Shown in pieces: positions 1 through 8,705 of a stretch of 64,000 nt of DNA (position 1 is the stretch's first letter; each line of letters begins with the position of its first letter). The notes beneath the pieces were generated by a model. It worked only from the letters and a program-made list of their open reading frames with translations. It ran no database searches and was not told the DNA's origin. Both the position numbers and the translations under genes were made by a program. The stretch comes from Candidatus Bacteroides pullicola (GTDB lineage: Bacteria; Bacteroidota; Bacteroidia; Bacteroidales; Bacteroidaceae): the NCBI GenBank assembly GCA_019115825.1, contig DXCV01000056.1, positions 107,334 through 171,333 of the forward strand, in the 5' to 3' direction.

Positions 1-915
1 CAAGAACTCGAAAGTCTTTTCGTTGCCGATGCAGAACTCGGCATTCTTATACGGTTCGCCCGAGCAAGACATTTCCGGATAGGCAGCCAGTACCTCTTCG
101 GAGTGGGCGGGCATCTCTATTTCGGGTATGATGGTGATGTGGCGCTCGGCTGCATAGGCCAGCAGTTCGCGGATGTCGTCCTGCGTGTAGTAGCCGCCGT
201 AGGCACCCGGCGTACCTTCCTCGCAATACTGGCGTCCGCCCTTGAACCACCAGTCCTTCCACACGGCCTGCGGACGCCAGGCGGCAAACTGCGTCAGGCG
301 CGGATACTGTTTGATTTCGATGCGCCAGCCTGCGCCGTCCGTCAGATGGATGTGCAGGCGGTTCAGCTTGAAGCGGGCCATGGCGTCTATCTGCTTTTTG
401 ACGAACTCCTTTGAGCGGAAGTGGCGCGATACGTCCATCATGAAGCCGCGGTAGGCAAAGCGCGGCTCGTCTGTGATGTGGCAGGCAGCCACCGTCCACG
501 TGCCTTCACCGGCCGGCGTAGCCAGCTGCATCAGGGTTTGTAGACCGTAGAACATGCCGGCATCTGTGCAGGCAGTGATGTGGATCTTTTCCGGCGTCAC
601 GCGCAGTTCGTAGCTTTCCGGCGTGCGGGTGCCGGCGTTGTCCAGCTTCTGGAGGACGATGCTGGCCTGTCCGGCGTCTCCGTTCTTCAGGCATGCGCTC
701 AGGAGCGGTTGTTGCTTGAGGTAGTCCAGGAGTTTGGCTCGTTCATCGCCCGTCAGGTTGCAGCTCAACTTGGTCTGGGCATTGAGGGTGAATGAACCTG
801 TCGCTTGTTCCACTTCCTGCGGGATGGGAATGACGGTTTGCGCATGCAGCGAGGGACCGCCGATGCACAGCGTGGCGAGTAAGAATAGCCGCGCAAAGAA
901 TCTTGAGTTTCTCAT
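1..915 (-). CDS. Beta-N-acetylhexosaminidase, GH20 (3' end cut off)
   Basis: Exported glycoside hydrolase family 20 enzyme that removes terminal GlcNAc or GalNAc from glycans such as host N- and O-glycans. The visible 305 codons run from a signal peptide (MRNSRFFARLFLLATLCIGG...) through the GH20b-type N-terminal domain (residues about 25-150) into the start of the TIM barrel, where MDVSRHFRSKEFVKKQID and LNRLHIHLTDGAGWRIE are typical GH20 strands. The catalytic Asp-Glu pair should lie beyond the window edge, so activity cannot be judged. The ORF track misses this frame because the gene has no stop inside the window. The start is the ATG just downstream of a -7 box. It is divergent from the 1080 gene. 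Confidence 0.9.
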   Translation of the reverse strand, partial: MRNSRFFARLFLLATLCIGGPSLHAQTVIPIPQEVEQATGSFTLNAQTKLSCNLTGDERAKLLDYLKQQPLLSACLKNGDAGQASIVLQKLDNAGTRTPESYELRVTPEKIHITACTDAGMFYGLQTLMQLATPAGEGTWTVAACHITDEPRFAYRGFMMDVSRHFRSKEFVKKQIDAMARFKLNRLHIHLTDGAGWRIEIKQYPRLTQFAAWRPQAVWKDWWFKGGRQYCEEGTPGAYGGYYTQDDIRELLAYAAERHITIIPEIEMPAHSEEVLAAYPEMSCSGEPYKNAEFCIGNEKTFEFL

Positions 916-950
916 ACAATGTGTTTTTGGGGTTATTGGTTATTTGCTTA

Positions 951-958
951 CAAATGTA
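951..958 (-). promoter_or_regulatory. -7 box (TAnnTTTG) of the GH20 gene
   Basis: The minus strand reads TACATTTG, a match to the Bacteroides -7 consensus, 35 bases upstream of the GH20 ATG. I see no good TTTG -33 element at the usual distance, so the promoter may need an activator. Confidence 0.45.
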
Positions 959-1016
959 GGGAAAAACAGAGAGGTTGCCATCTGTTTTCCTGTATTTCTT
1001 AAATAGTCTTACCTTT

Positions 1017-1048
1017 TTTGTGCTTTGGAGGACATTTTCTTATTTTTG
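1017..1048 (+). promoter_or_regulatory. Bacteroides-type promoter of the 1080 gene
   Basis: TTTG at 1017-1020 and TATTTTTG at 1041-1048 are separated by 20 bases, matching the TTTG/TAnnTTTG consensus. The ATG follows 31 bases later, preceded by the purine-rich AAGGAGG. Confidence 0.6.
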
Positions 1049-1079
1049 TTCTCATTCAAAGTAGCAAGGAGGATCGCTT

Positions 1080-1946
1080 ATGAGAATGTACCGGTGGGGA
1101 CGGATTTCGCTCCGTCTGATTCTTTTCCTGATGGGGATGACGGGTGGGCTTTGTGCCTTTGCCCAGCAGACGGACAGCCTGCGGATTTGGCGCGATAGCG
1201 TGCCGCCGGACAGAGCCGGACACACGCCGGTCCTGTTCGACAGCCTTTCCCCGGCCGAGCGTGCGGACTTGCCTGCCCTCCGTCCCATTCCCTTGCGTCC
1301 GTCCTCTTCCCGGCGGAAGGATGCGTGGATGCAGGGTCCCATTCCGCCTTATTACCTCAATCCTTCCCCGATGTTCAAGGGGGACTATTCCACGTCGGGC
1401 GTGTTGGGACGTGCCGGCGGAGGCTACTTTGTCGGAGCCGGTTCGCAGACCAGCGTGCCGGGCATCGGCCGTTTCAATGCCGCCGCCTTGGGTTGGCAGA
1501 AACAGCTGAACGAGCGTCTCCAACTGCAGGTGATGGCCGATGCCGTGAAGATGAACACGGCGCGTTTCACGGGGCAATCCTTCGGCTTGTCCGGGCAAAT
1601 GGTCTGGCAAGCGCAGGAACGGCTCTATTTCCGCACGTTCGGGGGTGTGGGCTTCGGTGATTTCCTCGGACGTCCGTCATACGGCTTTGGGGGTACCGTT
1701 GGTTTCGATGTCACGGATCGGTTTGGCATGGAGGTGGGTGCGCAGAGCTACTACAATTCCCTGACGGGGCGTTGGGAAGTGCTGCCCGTCGTGGCGCCCT
1801 ATTACAAGTTCGATAAGTTCAAACTACAGCTGGACTTTGGACCTATCCTGTTCGAGATAATCCGCGGGGTGATAGAGAAGCATCGGGACGGAGACCGTGG
1901 AGGAGGTCCTACCATTATGCCGGACGTGCCGGGATTCAGACATTGA
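1080..1946 (+). CDS. Exported protein of unknown function, possible outer-membrane protein
   Basis: A 288-residue protein with an N-terminal signal peptide ending near CAFAQQ (residues 1-30). A proline- and arginine-rich linker follows (to about residue 85), then a region with alternating aromatic and small residues and many glycines (GRAGGGYFVGAGSQTS, VGFGDFLGRPSYGFGGTVGF), as in small outer-membrane beta-barrels. I do not recognise a family. The start is supported by AAGGAGG eight bases upstream and a consensus promoter. It appears monocistronic and is divergent from the GH20 gene. Confidence 0.65.
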   Translation: MRMYRWGRISLRLILFLMGMTGGLCAFAQQTDSLRIWRDSVPPDRAGHTPVLFDSLSPAERADLPALRPIPLRPSSSRRKDAWMQGPIPPYYLNPSPMFKGDYSTSGVLGRAGGGYFVGAGSQTSVPGIGRFNAAALGWQKQLNERLQLQVMADAVKMNTARFTGQSFGLSGQMVWQAQERLYFRTFGGVGFGDFLGRPSYGFGGTVGFDVTDRFGMEVGAQSYYNSLTGRWEVLPVVAPYYKFDKFKLQLDFGPILFEIIRGVIEKHRDGDRGGGPTIMPDVPGFRH

Positions 1947-2114
1947 GTGAGTACAATGGCCGAAAAAGTGTAACGGGGCAACGCCGCGTCATTGTGTGCA
2001 TATCCTCTTGGCCTTCTGAAGATTTTTTCTTTATTTTGCAGTGGAAACGCGTGGTTTGTTATTGGGCTGCGTGAGGACTTTTTTGTTTAATCAACCCATA
2101 TCGTGATATATAAT

Positions 2115-3032
2115 ATGAAGGAGAATCTGATACGCTTTGACTGGGCGATGAAACGCCTGCTCCGTAACAAAAGCAACTACGTCGTGCTGGAGGGTTTCCT
2201 GTCCACTCTGTTGGGCGAGGATGTGCATATAGTCCGCTTTCTGGAAAGCGAAGGCAATCAGGATGACGCCAACGACAAGTTCAATCGTGCGGACATGCTG
2301 GCGGAGGACAGTCAGGGCCGTCTGCTCATCATTGAGGTGCAGAACAACCATGAATTGGACTATTTCCACCGGATGCTTTACGGAGTCTCCAAGACCATCT
2401 CTGAGTACATCAACCTGGGGGATGACTACGACAGGGTACGCAAGTTGTATTCCATCAACATTGTCTATTTCGAGTTGGGGCAAGGCAAGGATTATGTCTA
2501 CCACGGGAAGACAGAATTCCGCGGCTTGCATGATAAGGAGGACATCCTGCAATTGTCAGTCCGCCAGCGCGAGCTGTTTGTCGGGAAGAATGCGGGTGAC
2601 ATCTTTCCCGAATACTATGTGCTCCGTGTAAACGACTTCGATAAGGTGGCAAAGACACCTCTCGACGAGTGGATTGAATTTCTTAAGACAGGCGTTATCA
2701 ATCAAACCGCTACAGCCAAGGGACTGCCTGAAGCCAGAGAACGCCTTCGGGTAGATTCTTTGTCACCTGCTGAAAAACGGGCTTATGTTCGTGCTATGGA
2801 GGCACAGAGTTATCAGCGTAGTGTCATTAAGTCTGGCTGGATTGAAGGTCGTGCGGAAGGACGTGAAGAGGGATTGGCGGAAGGTCGTGCGGAAGGTCGT
2901 GCGGAAGGTCGTGCAGAAGGTGAACTTCAAAAGGCACGAGCTATAGCTGTGGAAATGAAACATGCAGGTATGACAGTTGAAATGATAGCCCGGTTCACAC
3001 AATTGACACCCGATGAAATAGCACGTTTGTAA
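2115..3032 (+). CDS. Rpn/PD-(D/E)XK family nuclease, putative transposase type
   Basis: Member of the large Rpn (recombination-promoting nuclease, formerly YhgA-like transposase) family with a PD-(D/E)XK fold. The core motif is visible as RADMLAEDSQGRLLIIEVQN followed by the family signature YFHRMLYGVSKTISEYINLG. The C-terminus holds an EGRAEG-rich stretch encoded by 12-bp tandem repeats and then a short helical segment (MTVEMIARFTQLTPDEIARL) common at the end of these proteins. An in-frame GTG at 2103 could add four residues; I prefer the ATG at 2115. It is a single gene with no transposon ends in view. Family members nick or cleave DNA and promote RecA-independent recombination; the role here is inferred. 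Confidence 0.85.
   Translation: MKENLIRFDWAMKRLLRNKSNYVVLEGFLSTLLGEDVHIVRFLESEGNQDDANDKFNRADMLAEDSQGRLLIIEVQNNHELDYFHRMLYGVSKTISEYINLGDDYDRVRKLYSINIVYFELGQGKDYVYHGKTEFRGLHDKEDILQLSVRQRELFVGKNAGDIFPEYYVLRVNDFDKVAKTPLDEWIEFLKTGVINQTATAKGLPEARERLRVDSLSPAEKRAYVRAMEAQSYQRSVIKSGWIEGRAEGREEGLAEGRAEGRAEGRAEGELQKARAIAVEMKHAGMTVEMIARFTQLTPDEIARL
2844..2927 (+). repeat. 12-bp tandem repeat inside the Rpn-family gene
   Basis: Seven consecutive 12-bp units, consensus GAAGGTCGTGCG, encode the EGRA repeats. Units 4 and 5 are identical, units 1 and 6 match them or nearly so, and the others are diverged. Unit gain or loss keeps the frame, so copy number could vary without destroying the protein. Confidence 0.85.
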
Positions 3033-3056
3033 CGCAAACGTTTCATTCTAAGAAGT

Positions 3057-3100
3057 GGGCGCAGCCGGTATGGATGAAATACTTTCCATCTGCTGCGCCC
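3057..3100 (+). terminator. Hairpin downstream of the Rpn-family gene
   Basis: GGGCGCAGC at 3057 pairs perfectly with GCTGCGCCC at 3092-3100, and an inner ATGGA/TCCAT pair tightens the loop. Only a weak T-run follows, so termination on the plus strand is likely but unproven. Confidence 0.45.
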
Positions 3101-3111
3101 GATTTGTGTGC

Positions 3112-3147
3112 AAAAAAAGAGGTGCGGCCTAACCCGGTCGCACCTCT
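3112..3147 (-). terminator. Intrinsic terminator of the first susC-susD operon
   Basis: On the minus strand AGAGGTGCG and CGCACCTCT form a 9-bp stem followed directly by a run of seven T. It lies about 50 bases past the susD stop, as expected for the end of the susCD transcript. Confidence 0.75.
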
Positions 3148-3198
3148 TCAAAATCAACTTTATGCTAAAATTAAATATAGCCTCGCTTGATGATTGCC

Positions 3199-4878
3199 TT
3201 ACCAGCCGGGGTTCTGTTCCAGGGCAGGGTTAAGTTGCAATTCATTTGTCGGGATAGGCATTAGATACATCTTGTCGTCCCACTTACGGCTGTTGGTGCC
3301 GATGGACAAGTCCGGATTGGTGTAGTCTGCGTAGACAATGGCATATCCGGCATCTGTGTGGTTGCCCGTTGTCACTTTTTTGCCCACATAAGTCATCGGG
3401 TTCTCCAGCAACTTACCTGCCTTCCAGCGGCAAATGTCATTCCAGCGGAAGCCCTCGCCGGCTAGCTCAATGCGGCGTTCGCGGCGAATTTCCTGCAATA
3501 TCGGAGAGAGGTTGTAGCCATAGTCCGGCCAGTTGGGGTCGGTGAAGCTTACGGTCTCCGTCAGCTTCGGCATGCCGACACGGGCACGCAACAAATTGAT
3601 GCTCTTGTCCAGTTCGGCTTGGCTGATGCTGCCCAGTTCGGCTTTGGCTTCGGCGTAGATGAGCAGCGTCTCCGCGTAGCGGTAGGCGATGCCGTCGGCC
3701 GTTTCCAAGGTGTATCCCAGATGTCCCGTGGCCGGGTCGTAGCCCTTGACGGTTTGGTAACCTGTGGTGCAGAAAGTGGTGACGTAATTGTTATCACCAT
3801 CGATTTCATGCCCTTTGAAAGCTGCGTTGTCTGCAAAGAACTCGTTGTTGAGCACCATTTGGCGAAGGCGCGGGTCGCGGTTGGCGAACTCCTCGGCAAT
3901 GGTGGCATCATCGGTCGGATAGCTTGTCAAGGCTTTCGGCAGTCCGTCTGCATAGAGGTAGCTGTCGATGAAGTCCTTGGAGAATCCGGTATTGGCTTCC
4001 CACGCACCGTGTCCCCAGTTGTGGCGGCGCAGCGGGTCGGCATAGTCGATGTACAAGATGGACTCCTCCAGGTTGCTCTTGTCTTCCATGATGAACATAT
4101 TGTAATAGTCATGCTCGGGGTCGCCTGTGTTGTAGATGTCATAGCGGCCGGAATTGATCAGGGCTTCACTGGCTTCCACGGCTTCCTGCAAGAGGCTCTG
4201 CCATTCATAGCCCAGTTCCTTGTGGTACTTGTAGTACGTGCCTTCGTACAGGCAGACACGTGCCTTGTAATGCCGGGCCACATCGGCGGTCAGGCGGTTG
4301 TCACTGGAGCTGACGCGTCTTTCCGGCAACCACTGGATGGCGAAGTCCAGGTCATCGATGATGTGCTGGATGACTTCATTGCGTGGCGTGCGCGGTCCAT
4401 ACAGTTCCGGGCTGTCCGTGTTCATGTCTGTTTCCAGCCAAGGCACATCCCCGTAGGTTGTCAGCTTGTTGAAGTATTGTTGGGCACGGAAGAAGCGAAT
4501 CTCGCCCACATATCGGTTGATTTCGCCTTCATCGCCCGTCACCGTCCCGTAGTGGGTCATGAAATAGTTGAGGCGGCGGATAGTCTGCCAGGCACTCTTG
4601 TTCCAGTTGCCGTCTTCGGTAGGCACGCTGTATTGTTGCCAGATGTAGGATTCCGGGCTTCTGGGCACTTGGTTGTCGCTCCACGTATCGTCATAGTTGG
4701 ATACGCCGCCCGGCAGCAAGCTGTAAAAATAGTTGGCATACGTCTCCAAGTCACTGGGCGTGGCCCAGAACGTCTGGTCGTTGATGGATTGGGGCGCCCT
4801 TTCCAGGAAGGCATCGTTGCAGCTTGTCAACGTGGCCGCTCCAATGATCGAACTGTATAATAAGTATTTCAGTTTCAT
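3199..4878 (-). CDS. SusD/RagB family glycan-binding lipoprotein
   Basis: Surface lipoprotein of 559 residues that caps its partner TonB-dependent receptor and captures oligosaccharides. The signal peptide ends in a lipobox (TLTSC), with the acylated Cys near residue 20. The body shows the SusD layout: an N-terminal SusD-like domain with TPR-type helices (VGEIRFFRAQQYFNKLTTYGDVPW) and the late signature LQEIRRERRIELAGEGFRWNDICRWK, ending in LEQNPGW. It lies 22 bases after the susC gene, so the two are cotranscribed. There is no adjacent glycosidase or regulator, so the substrate cannot be inferred. Confidence 0.93.
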   Translation of the reverse strand: MKLKYLLYSSIIGAATLTSCNDAFLERAPQSINDQTFWATPSDLETYANYFYSLLPGGVSNYDDTWSDNQVPRSPESYIWQQYSVPTEDGNWNKSAWQTIRRLNYFMTHYGTVTGDEGEINRYVGEIRFFRAQQYFNKLTTYGDVPWLETDMNTDSPELYGPRTPRNEVIQHIIDDLDFAIQWLPERRVSSSDNRLTADVARHYKARVCLYEGTYYKYHKELGYEWQSLLQEAVEASEALINSGRYDIYNTGDPEHDYYNMFIMEDKSNLEESILYIDYADPLRRHNWGHGAWEANTGFSKDFIDSYLYADGLPKALTSYPTDDATIAEEFANRDPRLRQMVLNNEFFADNAAFKGHEIDGDNNYVTTFCTTGYQTVKGYDPATGHLGYTLETADGIAYRYAETLLIYAEAKAELGSISQAELDKSINLLRARVGMPKLTETVSFTDPNWPDYGYNLSPILQEIRRERRIELAGEGFRWNDICRWKAGKLLENPMTYVGKKVTTGNHTDAGYAIVYADYTNPDLSIGTNSRKWDDKMYLMPIPTNELQLNPALEQNPGW

Positions 4879-4900
4879 GTTGTTCAGTTTTTATGGGTTA

Positions 4901-7900
4901 TTAGAATGTCAGGCTTACACCAATCGACAAGGCGCGTTGCAACGGATACTTGTACGGGTCGTCCAGTTCCGGGTCGAAGCCTTCCGGCGTGTGCTTGATG
5001 GTGAACAGGTTTTCAGCAGAGAAGTAGATACGTGCCTTTTGGATGTAAGCTTTCTGTGTCCATGTCTCCGGAAGGGTATAGCCGAAGGTCAAGGATTTCA
5101 GACGCAGATAGGAGGCATCCACTAGGTAGCGTGTGGAATTCACGTTGCGCAGGGGCGTGCCGCCATTGAAACGCGGCACGGGGAACAAGGCATCGCGGTT
5201 GTCTTCCGTCCAATAGTCGTTGGCATAGCCTTGCGGCACCTGCCATTCGCTGGAATATTGGTACTTGAAGTTGTCCGGCAACACCATGTCACGTTTGCCC
5301 ACGCCTTGGAAGAAGATACCGAGGTCGAAGCCTTTCCAGTCTGCCGTGATGTTGAAGCCGTAACGGTAACGAGCTCTGTCATTGCCGATGATGCGCTTGT
5401 CACCCGGGTCGTCCACGGTATTCTTGCCTTGGTCTACGACTCCGTCCCCATTGATATCGATAAACTTGATATCACCCGGAATCTTACTCAAACCGCCGTC
5501 CACTTGCGACTGGTCGGGCGAATTGGCAATTTCCTCTTCCGACTGGAACAAGGTGGATTCATAGCCCCAGATTTCACCAATCTTCTTTCCTACATAATAG
5601 GAGCTGGCCAATGACTTGGTGGGGTTGTCATACTTGGTGATTTCTGCCTGCGTGTCGGAAATGTTGAAGCCCACGGAGTAGTGCAGGCCGTTTTCCAGCT
5701 GGTCGTTCCACGTCAGGGCCAGTTCCCAACCATAGGTTTTCATGTCGGCGGCGTTCTCTTGCGGCTCGCTGGCACCCAGGATGCTGGGCAGCAGTTTGCC
5801 CGGACCTAACATGCCGGTGGTCTTACGCTGATAGTAGTCGAAGGTACCCGTCAAGCGGTTGCGCAGGATGGTGAAGTCCAGGCCGAGGTCCCACTGCGTC
5901 ACCTTTTCCCACGTCACGGTGTTGCTCACCAAGCCGCCCGGCAGGATGTAGCGTACCTGCTGCCCGCCGAAGAGGTAGCCCGTGTTGCCGCTGCTGTAAT
6001 TTGACAGGTAGGCGTACCAGCCATTGTCCAATGCCTGGTTGGCCTGGCTACCATAAGAGGCTCTGATTTTCAAGTCATCGAAGAAGTTGCGCGTGGCATC
6101 TGCAAACCATTCTTCCTGGCTCAGTCTCCAAGCAAGGGAGAAGGAGGGGCTGAACACGGCGCGGTCGTTCTTCGGGAACTTGGACGAAAGGTCATAACGT
6201 CCGTTCAACTCCAGCAGGTAACGGTCGTTGAAGGTGTAGTTGATGCGGGCAAATCCGCTTCGAGTGGCCCAACTGTCATCCGAGTTGCTGACGCTTCTGT
6301 CGCCGACAGCGTTGCTCATGGAGGGCAGGTTGTTGTTGATCAGCTGCTCGCGATAAGCGAAGAAATAGCGTGTGTGCTTGGTCTCCTGGTTGTAGCCCAG
6401 CATGGCTTTGAAGTAATGCTTGCCCCACGTCTTTTCGTAGTTGCCCACGAGGTTGAACGCATTGTACGTGTCGTTGTTCTGGTATTCCTGTACGTAGTTG
6501 GGGTTGGAGTATTGGAATACCTGCAGGAAGCGTCCGCCTTCACCATATTCGTTGAACGAGGTGGCGTGGTCCTTGTGGTGTTCTGCATAATAGTTGAACG
6601 TATAGTCCATCTTGATGCTCAATCCATCCAGCGGCTTGATTTCCACGGCCATCGTGTTCCAAAAGTCGTTCTTCGTGGTCTTGCGCGTACCACCTTCTTC
6701 CAGCACGGCGGCAAAGTTGGTGTAGTTGCCCTGCCCGGACCAATGGCCGTCCGGATGTTTCACGGGCATCAGGGGAGACGTGTCGTTGCCGATCCACGCT
6801 GCTCCGTGGGTGTTGTCCTGGGCAATGCCGTTCAGTTCGGTGCGGATATACGTGGTCTTCATCGAGATGTTCAGCCAATCGTTCACATCATAGCTGATGT
6901 TGTTCACCAGGTTGAACTTGCGGTACTGCTCATCGCCGTAGCGCAGCAGGGAGCCTTGGTCCATGTAGCCCACGGAAGTGTAGTACGTGGTCTTGTCGCT
7001 ACCACCGCTGATGTTGACATTGTACTTTTGCAACGGGTAGCTCTTCTTGTAGATTTCTTTCATCCAGTCCGTGTTGCCGCAGTAGCCGTATTTGCCTTGC
7101 GACATCATGGTGGCCCACATACTTTGCGTGTCACTCGGGTCGTAGAACACCGGGTCGTTGTTCACCGGGTCATTGTAATAAGCCTCAATGTGCTGCATGT
7201 CTTTCTCGGAGAAGTACATTCTCTGATTGGTGTTCATGGAAGCCGCGTTCATCCAGTTCACGTACTCCATGGAGTTCATGTATTCAGGACGTGTCGTGGG
7301 GCTGTTCCAAGAAATGGAGGCATCGAGTGACACACGGGTGGGTTGATTCTTTCTACCGCCTTTGGTAGTAATCAACACGACACCGAAAGCTGCCCTCGCA
7401 CCATAGATGGAGGCGGAGGCGGCGTCTTTCAGGACAGACACGCTGGCCACGTCCTGCGGGTTGATGAGGTCGGGGTCCATCTCCACGCCGTCCACCAATA
7501 CCAACGGGTTACCGCCGTTGATGGAGGTTTCACCGCGGACGTTGAACGTCGTCCCTTGACCCGGCTGTCCGCTCGTGGTGATGTTCAGGTTGGGGATGGT
7601 ACCTTGCAGACCTTGACCCAGGTTGACGATGGGTCGGCTTTCCAGCACTTCCTCGTCCACGGCGGACACGGCACCTGTCAGGTTGGCCTTCTTCACCGTG
7701 GCATAACCTACTACCACCACTTCATCCAGCAGTTCCGTGTCCTCCCTAAGGATGACATTGAGAGGCTGACCTTCCCATTTGATTTCCTGGGTGGTGTAGC
7801 CCACATAGGAAATCTGGATGATGTCGCCCGGCTTCACGTTGCGCAACTGGAAGTTGCCGTCGATGTCCGTGATGACACCATTGGTCGTGCCTTTTACTAA

Positions 7901-8074
7901 CACTGATGCGCCGATGATGGACTCACCTGTCGCATCCTTCACAACTCCGGTACAGGTGCCGTCTTGTTGGACGGCCCTGATGCCTTGACTTTCATTTGGC
8001 GCAGCCACTGCTGTCCCTCCGATGGCGAAGGAAGCCAGCAAGAATGCGCTCACTGGGATAAAGTGCCTTAGCAT
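4901..8074 (-). CDS. SusC/RagA family TonB-dependent outer-membrane receptor
   Basis: A 1057-residue receptor that imports the glycan bound by the neighbouring SusD. In order: signal peptide (about 1-25), a carboxypeptidase-regulatory-like domain (GVVKDATGESIIGASVLVKG, about 40-115), the SusC hallmark LLDEVVVVGYATVKKANLTG, the plug domain (NPLVLVDGVEMDPDLINPQD, VLKDAASASIYGARAAFGVV) and a long beta-barrel ending in an aromatic residue (SIGVSLTF). There is no N-terminal STN domain, so no anti-sigma coupling is expected. It is first in a two-gene operon with susD. Energy would come from ExbBD-TonB, encoded at 35-38 kb in this window. Confidence 0.95.
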   Translation of the reverse strand: MLRHFIPVSAFLLASFAIGGTAVAAPNESQGIRAVQQDGTCTGVVKDATGESIIGASVLVKGTTNGVITDIDGNFQLRNVKPGDIIQISYVGYTTQEIKWEGQPLNVILREDTELLDEVVVVGYATVKKANLTGAVSAVDEEVLESRPIVNLGQGLQGTIPNLNITTSGQPGQGTTFNVRGETSINGGNPLVLVDGVEMDPDLINPQDVASVSVLKDAASASIYGARAAFGVVLITTKGGRKNQPTRVSLDASISWNSPTTRPEYMNSMEYVNWMNAASMNTNQRMYFSEKDMQHIEAYYNDPVNNDPVFYDPSDTQSMWATMMSQGKYGYCGNTDWMKEIYKKSYPLQKYNVNISGGSDKTTYYTSVGYMDQGSLLRYGDEQYRKFNLVNNISYDVNDWLNISMKTTYIRTELNGIAQDNTHGAAWIGNDTSPLMPVKHPDGHWSGQGNYTNFAAVLEEGGTRKTTKNDFWNTMAVEIKPLDGLSIKMDYTFNYYAEHHKDHATSFNEYGEGGRFLQVFQYSNPNYVQEYQNNDTYNAFNLVGNYEKTWGKHYFKAMLGYNQETKHTRYFFAYREQLINNNLPSMSNAVGDRSVSNSDDSWATRSGFARINYTFNDRYLLELNGRYDLSSKFPKNDRAVFSPSFSLAWRLSQEEWFADATRNFFDDLKIRASYGSQANQALDNGWYAYLSNYSSGNTGYLFGGQQVRYILPGGLVSNTVTWEKVTQWDLGLDFTILRNRLTGTFDYYQRKTTGMLGPGKLLPSILGASEPQENAADMKTYGWELALTWNDQLENGLHYSVGFNISDTQAEITKYDNPTKSLASSYYVGKKIGEIWGYESTLFQSEEEIANSPDQSQVDGGLSKIPGDIKFIDINGDGVVDQGKNTVDDPGDKRIIGNDRARYRYGFNITADWKGFDLGIFFQGVGKRDMVLPDNFKYQYSSEWQVPQGYANDYWTEDNRDALFPVPRFNGGTPLRNVNSTRYLVDASYLRLKSLTFGYTLPETWTQKAYIQKARIYFSAENLFTIKHTPEGFDPELDDPYKYPLQRALSIGVSLTF

Positions 8075-8102
8075 GGTTTATACATTTTTAAATTTTACCT
8101 TG

Positions 8103-8110
8103 CAAAGGTA
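8103..8110 (-). promoter_or_regulatory. -7 box upstream of the first susC
   Basis: The minus strand reads TACCTTTG, a perfect TAnnTTTG, 28 bases before the susC ATG. No clear TTTG -33 element is present, which fits an activated promoter. Confidence 0.45.
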
Positions 8111-8186
8111 TGGTTTTTAGGAAACGGTGTATTTTAAAAGCGGAATTATTTTCAAGGGGATATGCGTAATTTTATACTTTTTAACC

Positions 8187-8248
8187 AAAACCGGTCATTA
8201 GGATTTCTCACTGCCATACAACACTGAGAAATCCTAATGACCGGTTTT
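8187..8248 (-). terminator. Perfect 24-bp inverted repeat, terminator of the ybeY operon
   Basis: AAAACCGGTCATTAGGATTTCTCA at 8187-8210 is the exact inverse of 8225-8248, with a 14-base loop. It starts 22 bases after the ybeY stop and ends in TTTT on either strand, so it can act as a rho-independent terminator. It separates the ybeY operon from the susC promoter. Confidence 0.7.
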
Positions 8249-8270
8249 GAGTTTAAGCAGATGTTGAGAG

Positions 8271-8696
8271 TCAGGTCATACACTTCCGCATCCCCAATGC
8301 TTTCTCCTCTGCCTCTTCCATGATTTCCCGCTCTCCCGGCCCCTTGTCGTTGATGCCGCAGAGGTGCAGGATGCCGTGGATGATGACCCGGTGCAGCTCG
8401 CGTTCGTAGTCGCCGTCGGCGAACTGTTCGGCATTGGTGCGCACGGTGTCCAAGCTGATGAACAGGTCACCGGAGAGGCGGTTGCCCTCGCAGTAGTCAA
8501 AGGTGATGATGTCCGTGTAGTAATCGTGTTGCAGGTACTGCCGGTTCACTTCGAGAATCTTCTCGTCCGAGCAGAATATGTAGGCAATCTCGCCCACACG
8601 CTTGCCATGGCTCTGTGCCACGGCCTTGATCCATTCGGTGGTTTCCCGCTTCTTGATGGCGGGCATTTCCACACCTTCTGTCTGGTAAGTAATCAT
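8271..8696 (-). CDS. ybeY: Endoribonuclease YbeY (16S rRNA maturation)
   Basis: Metal-dependent single-strand endoribonuclease for 16S rRNA 3' maturation and ribosome quality control, 141 residues, the usual length. The signature appears as HRVIIHGILHLCGINDKGPG. The first two zinc-ligand histidines of HGxLHLxGxDH are present, but the third is not (IND-K). From general knowledge other Bacteroidetes homologues also vary here, so it is probably functional. The upstream DIITFDYCEGNRLSGDLFIS segment is also typical. It is the last gene of an operon, nine bases after the SpmA/B-like gene, and is followed by a strong hairpin. Confidence 0.9.
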   Translation of the reverse strand: MITYQTEGVEMPAIKKRETTEWIKAVAQSHGKRVGEIAYIFCSDEKILEVNRQYLQHDYYTDIITFDYCEGNRLSGDLFISLDTVRTNAEQFADGDYERELHRVIIHGILHLCGINDKGPGEREIMEEAEEKALGMRKCMT

Positions 8697-8705
8697 ATCG
8701 TTTTT

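Noticed and set aside
2115-3032. Rpn-family gene as an insertion sequence transposase
   Set aside because: No terminal inverted repeats or target duplications flank it; the family is mostly non-mobile despite the transposase label.
3619-4860. Long plus-strand ORFs such as 3619-4860, 16854-18053, 49969-52194
   Set aside because: They are antisense shadows of GC-rich susD and kinase genes, with no family features and with codon use imposed by the real strand.
8187-8248. Inverted repeats as ends of a mobile element
   Set aside because: The 24-bp arms enclose only 14 bases and sit just after the ybeY stop, so a terminator hairpin explains them.
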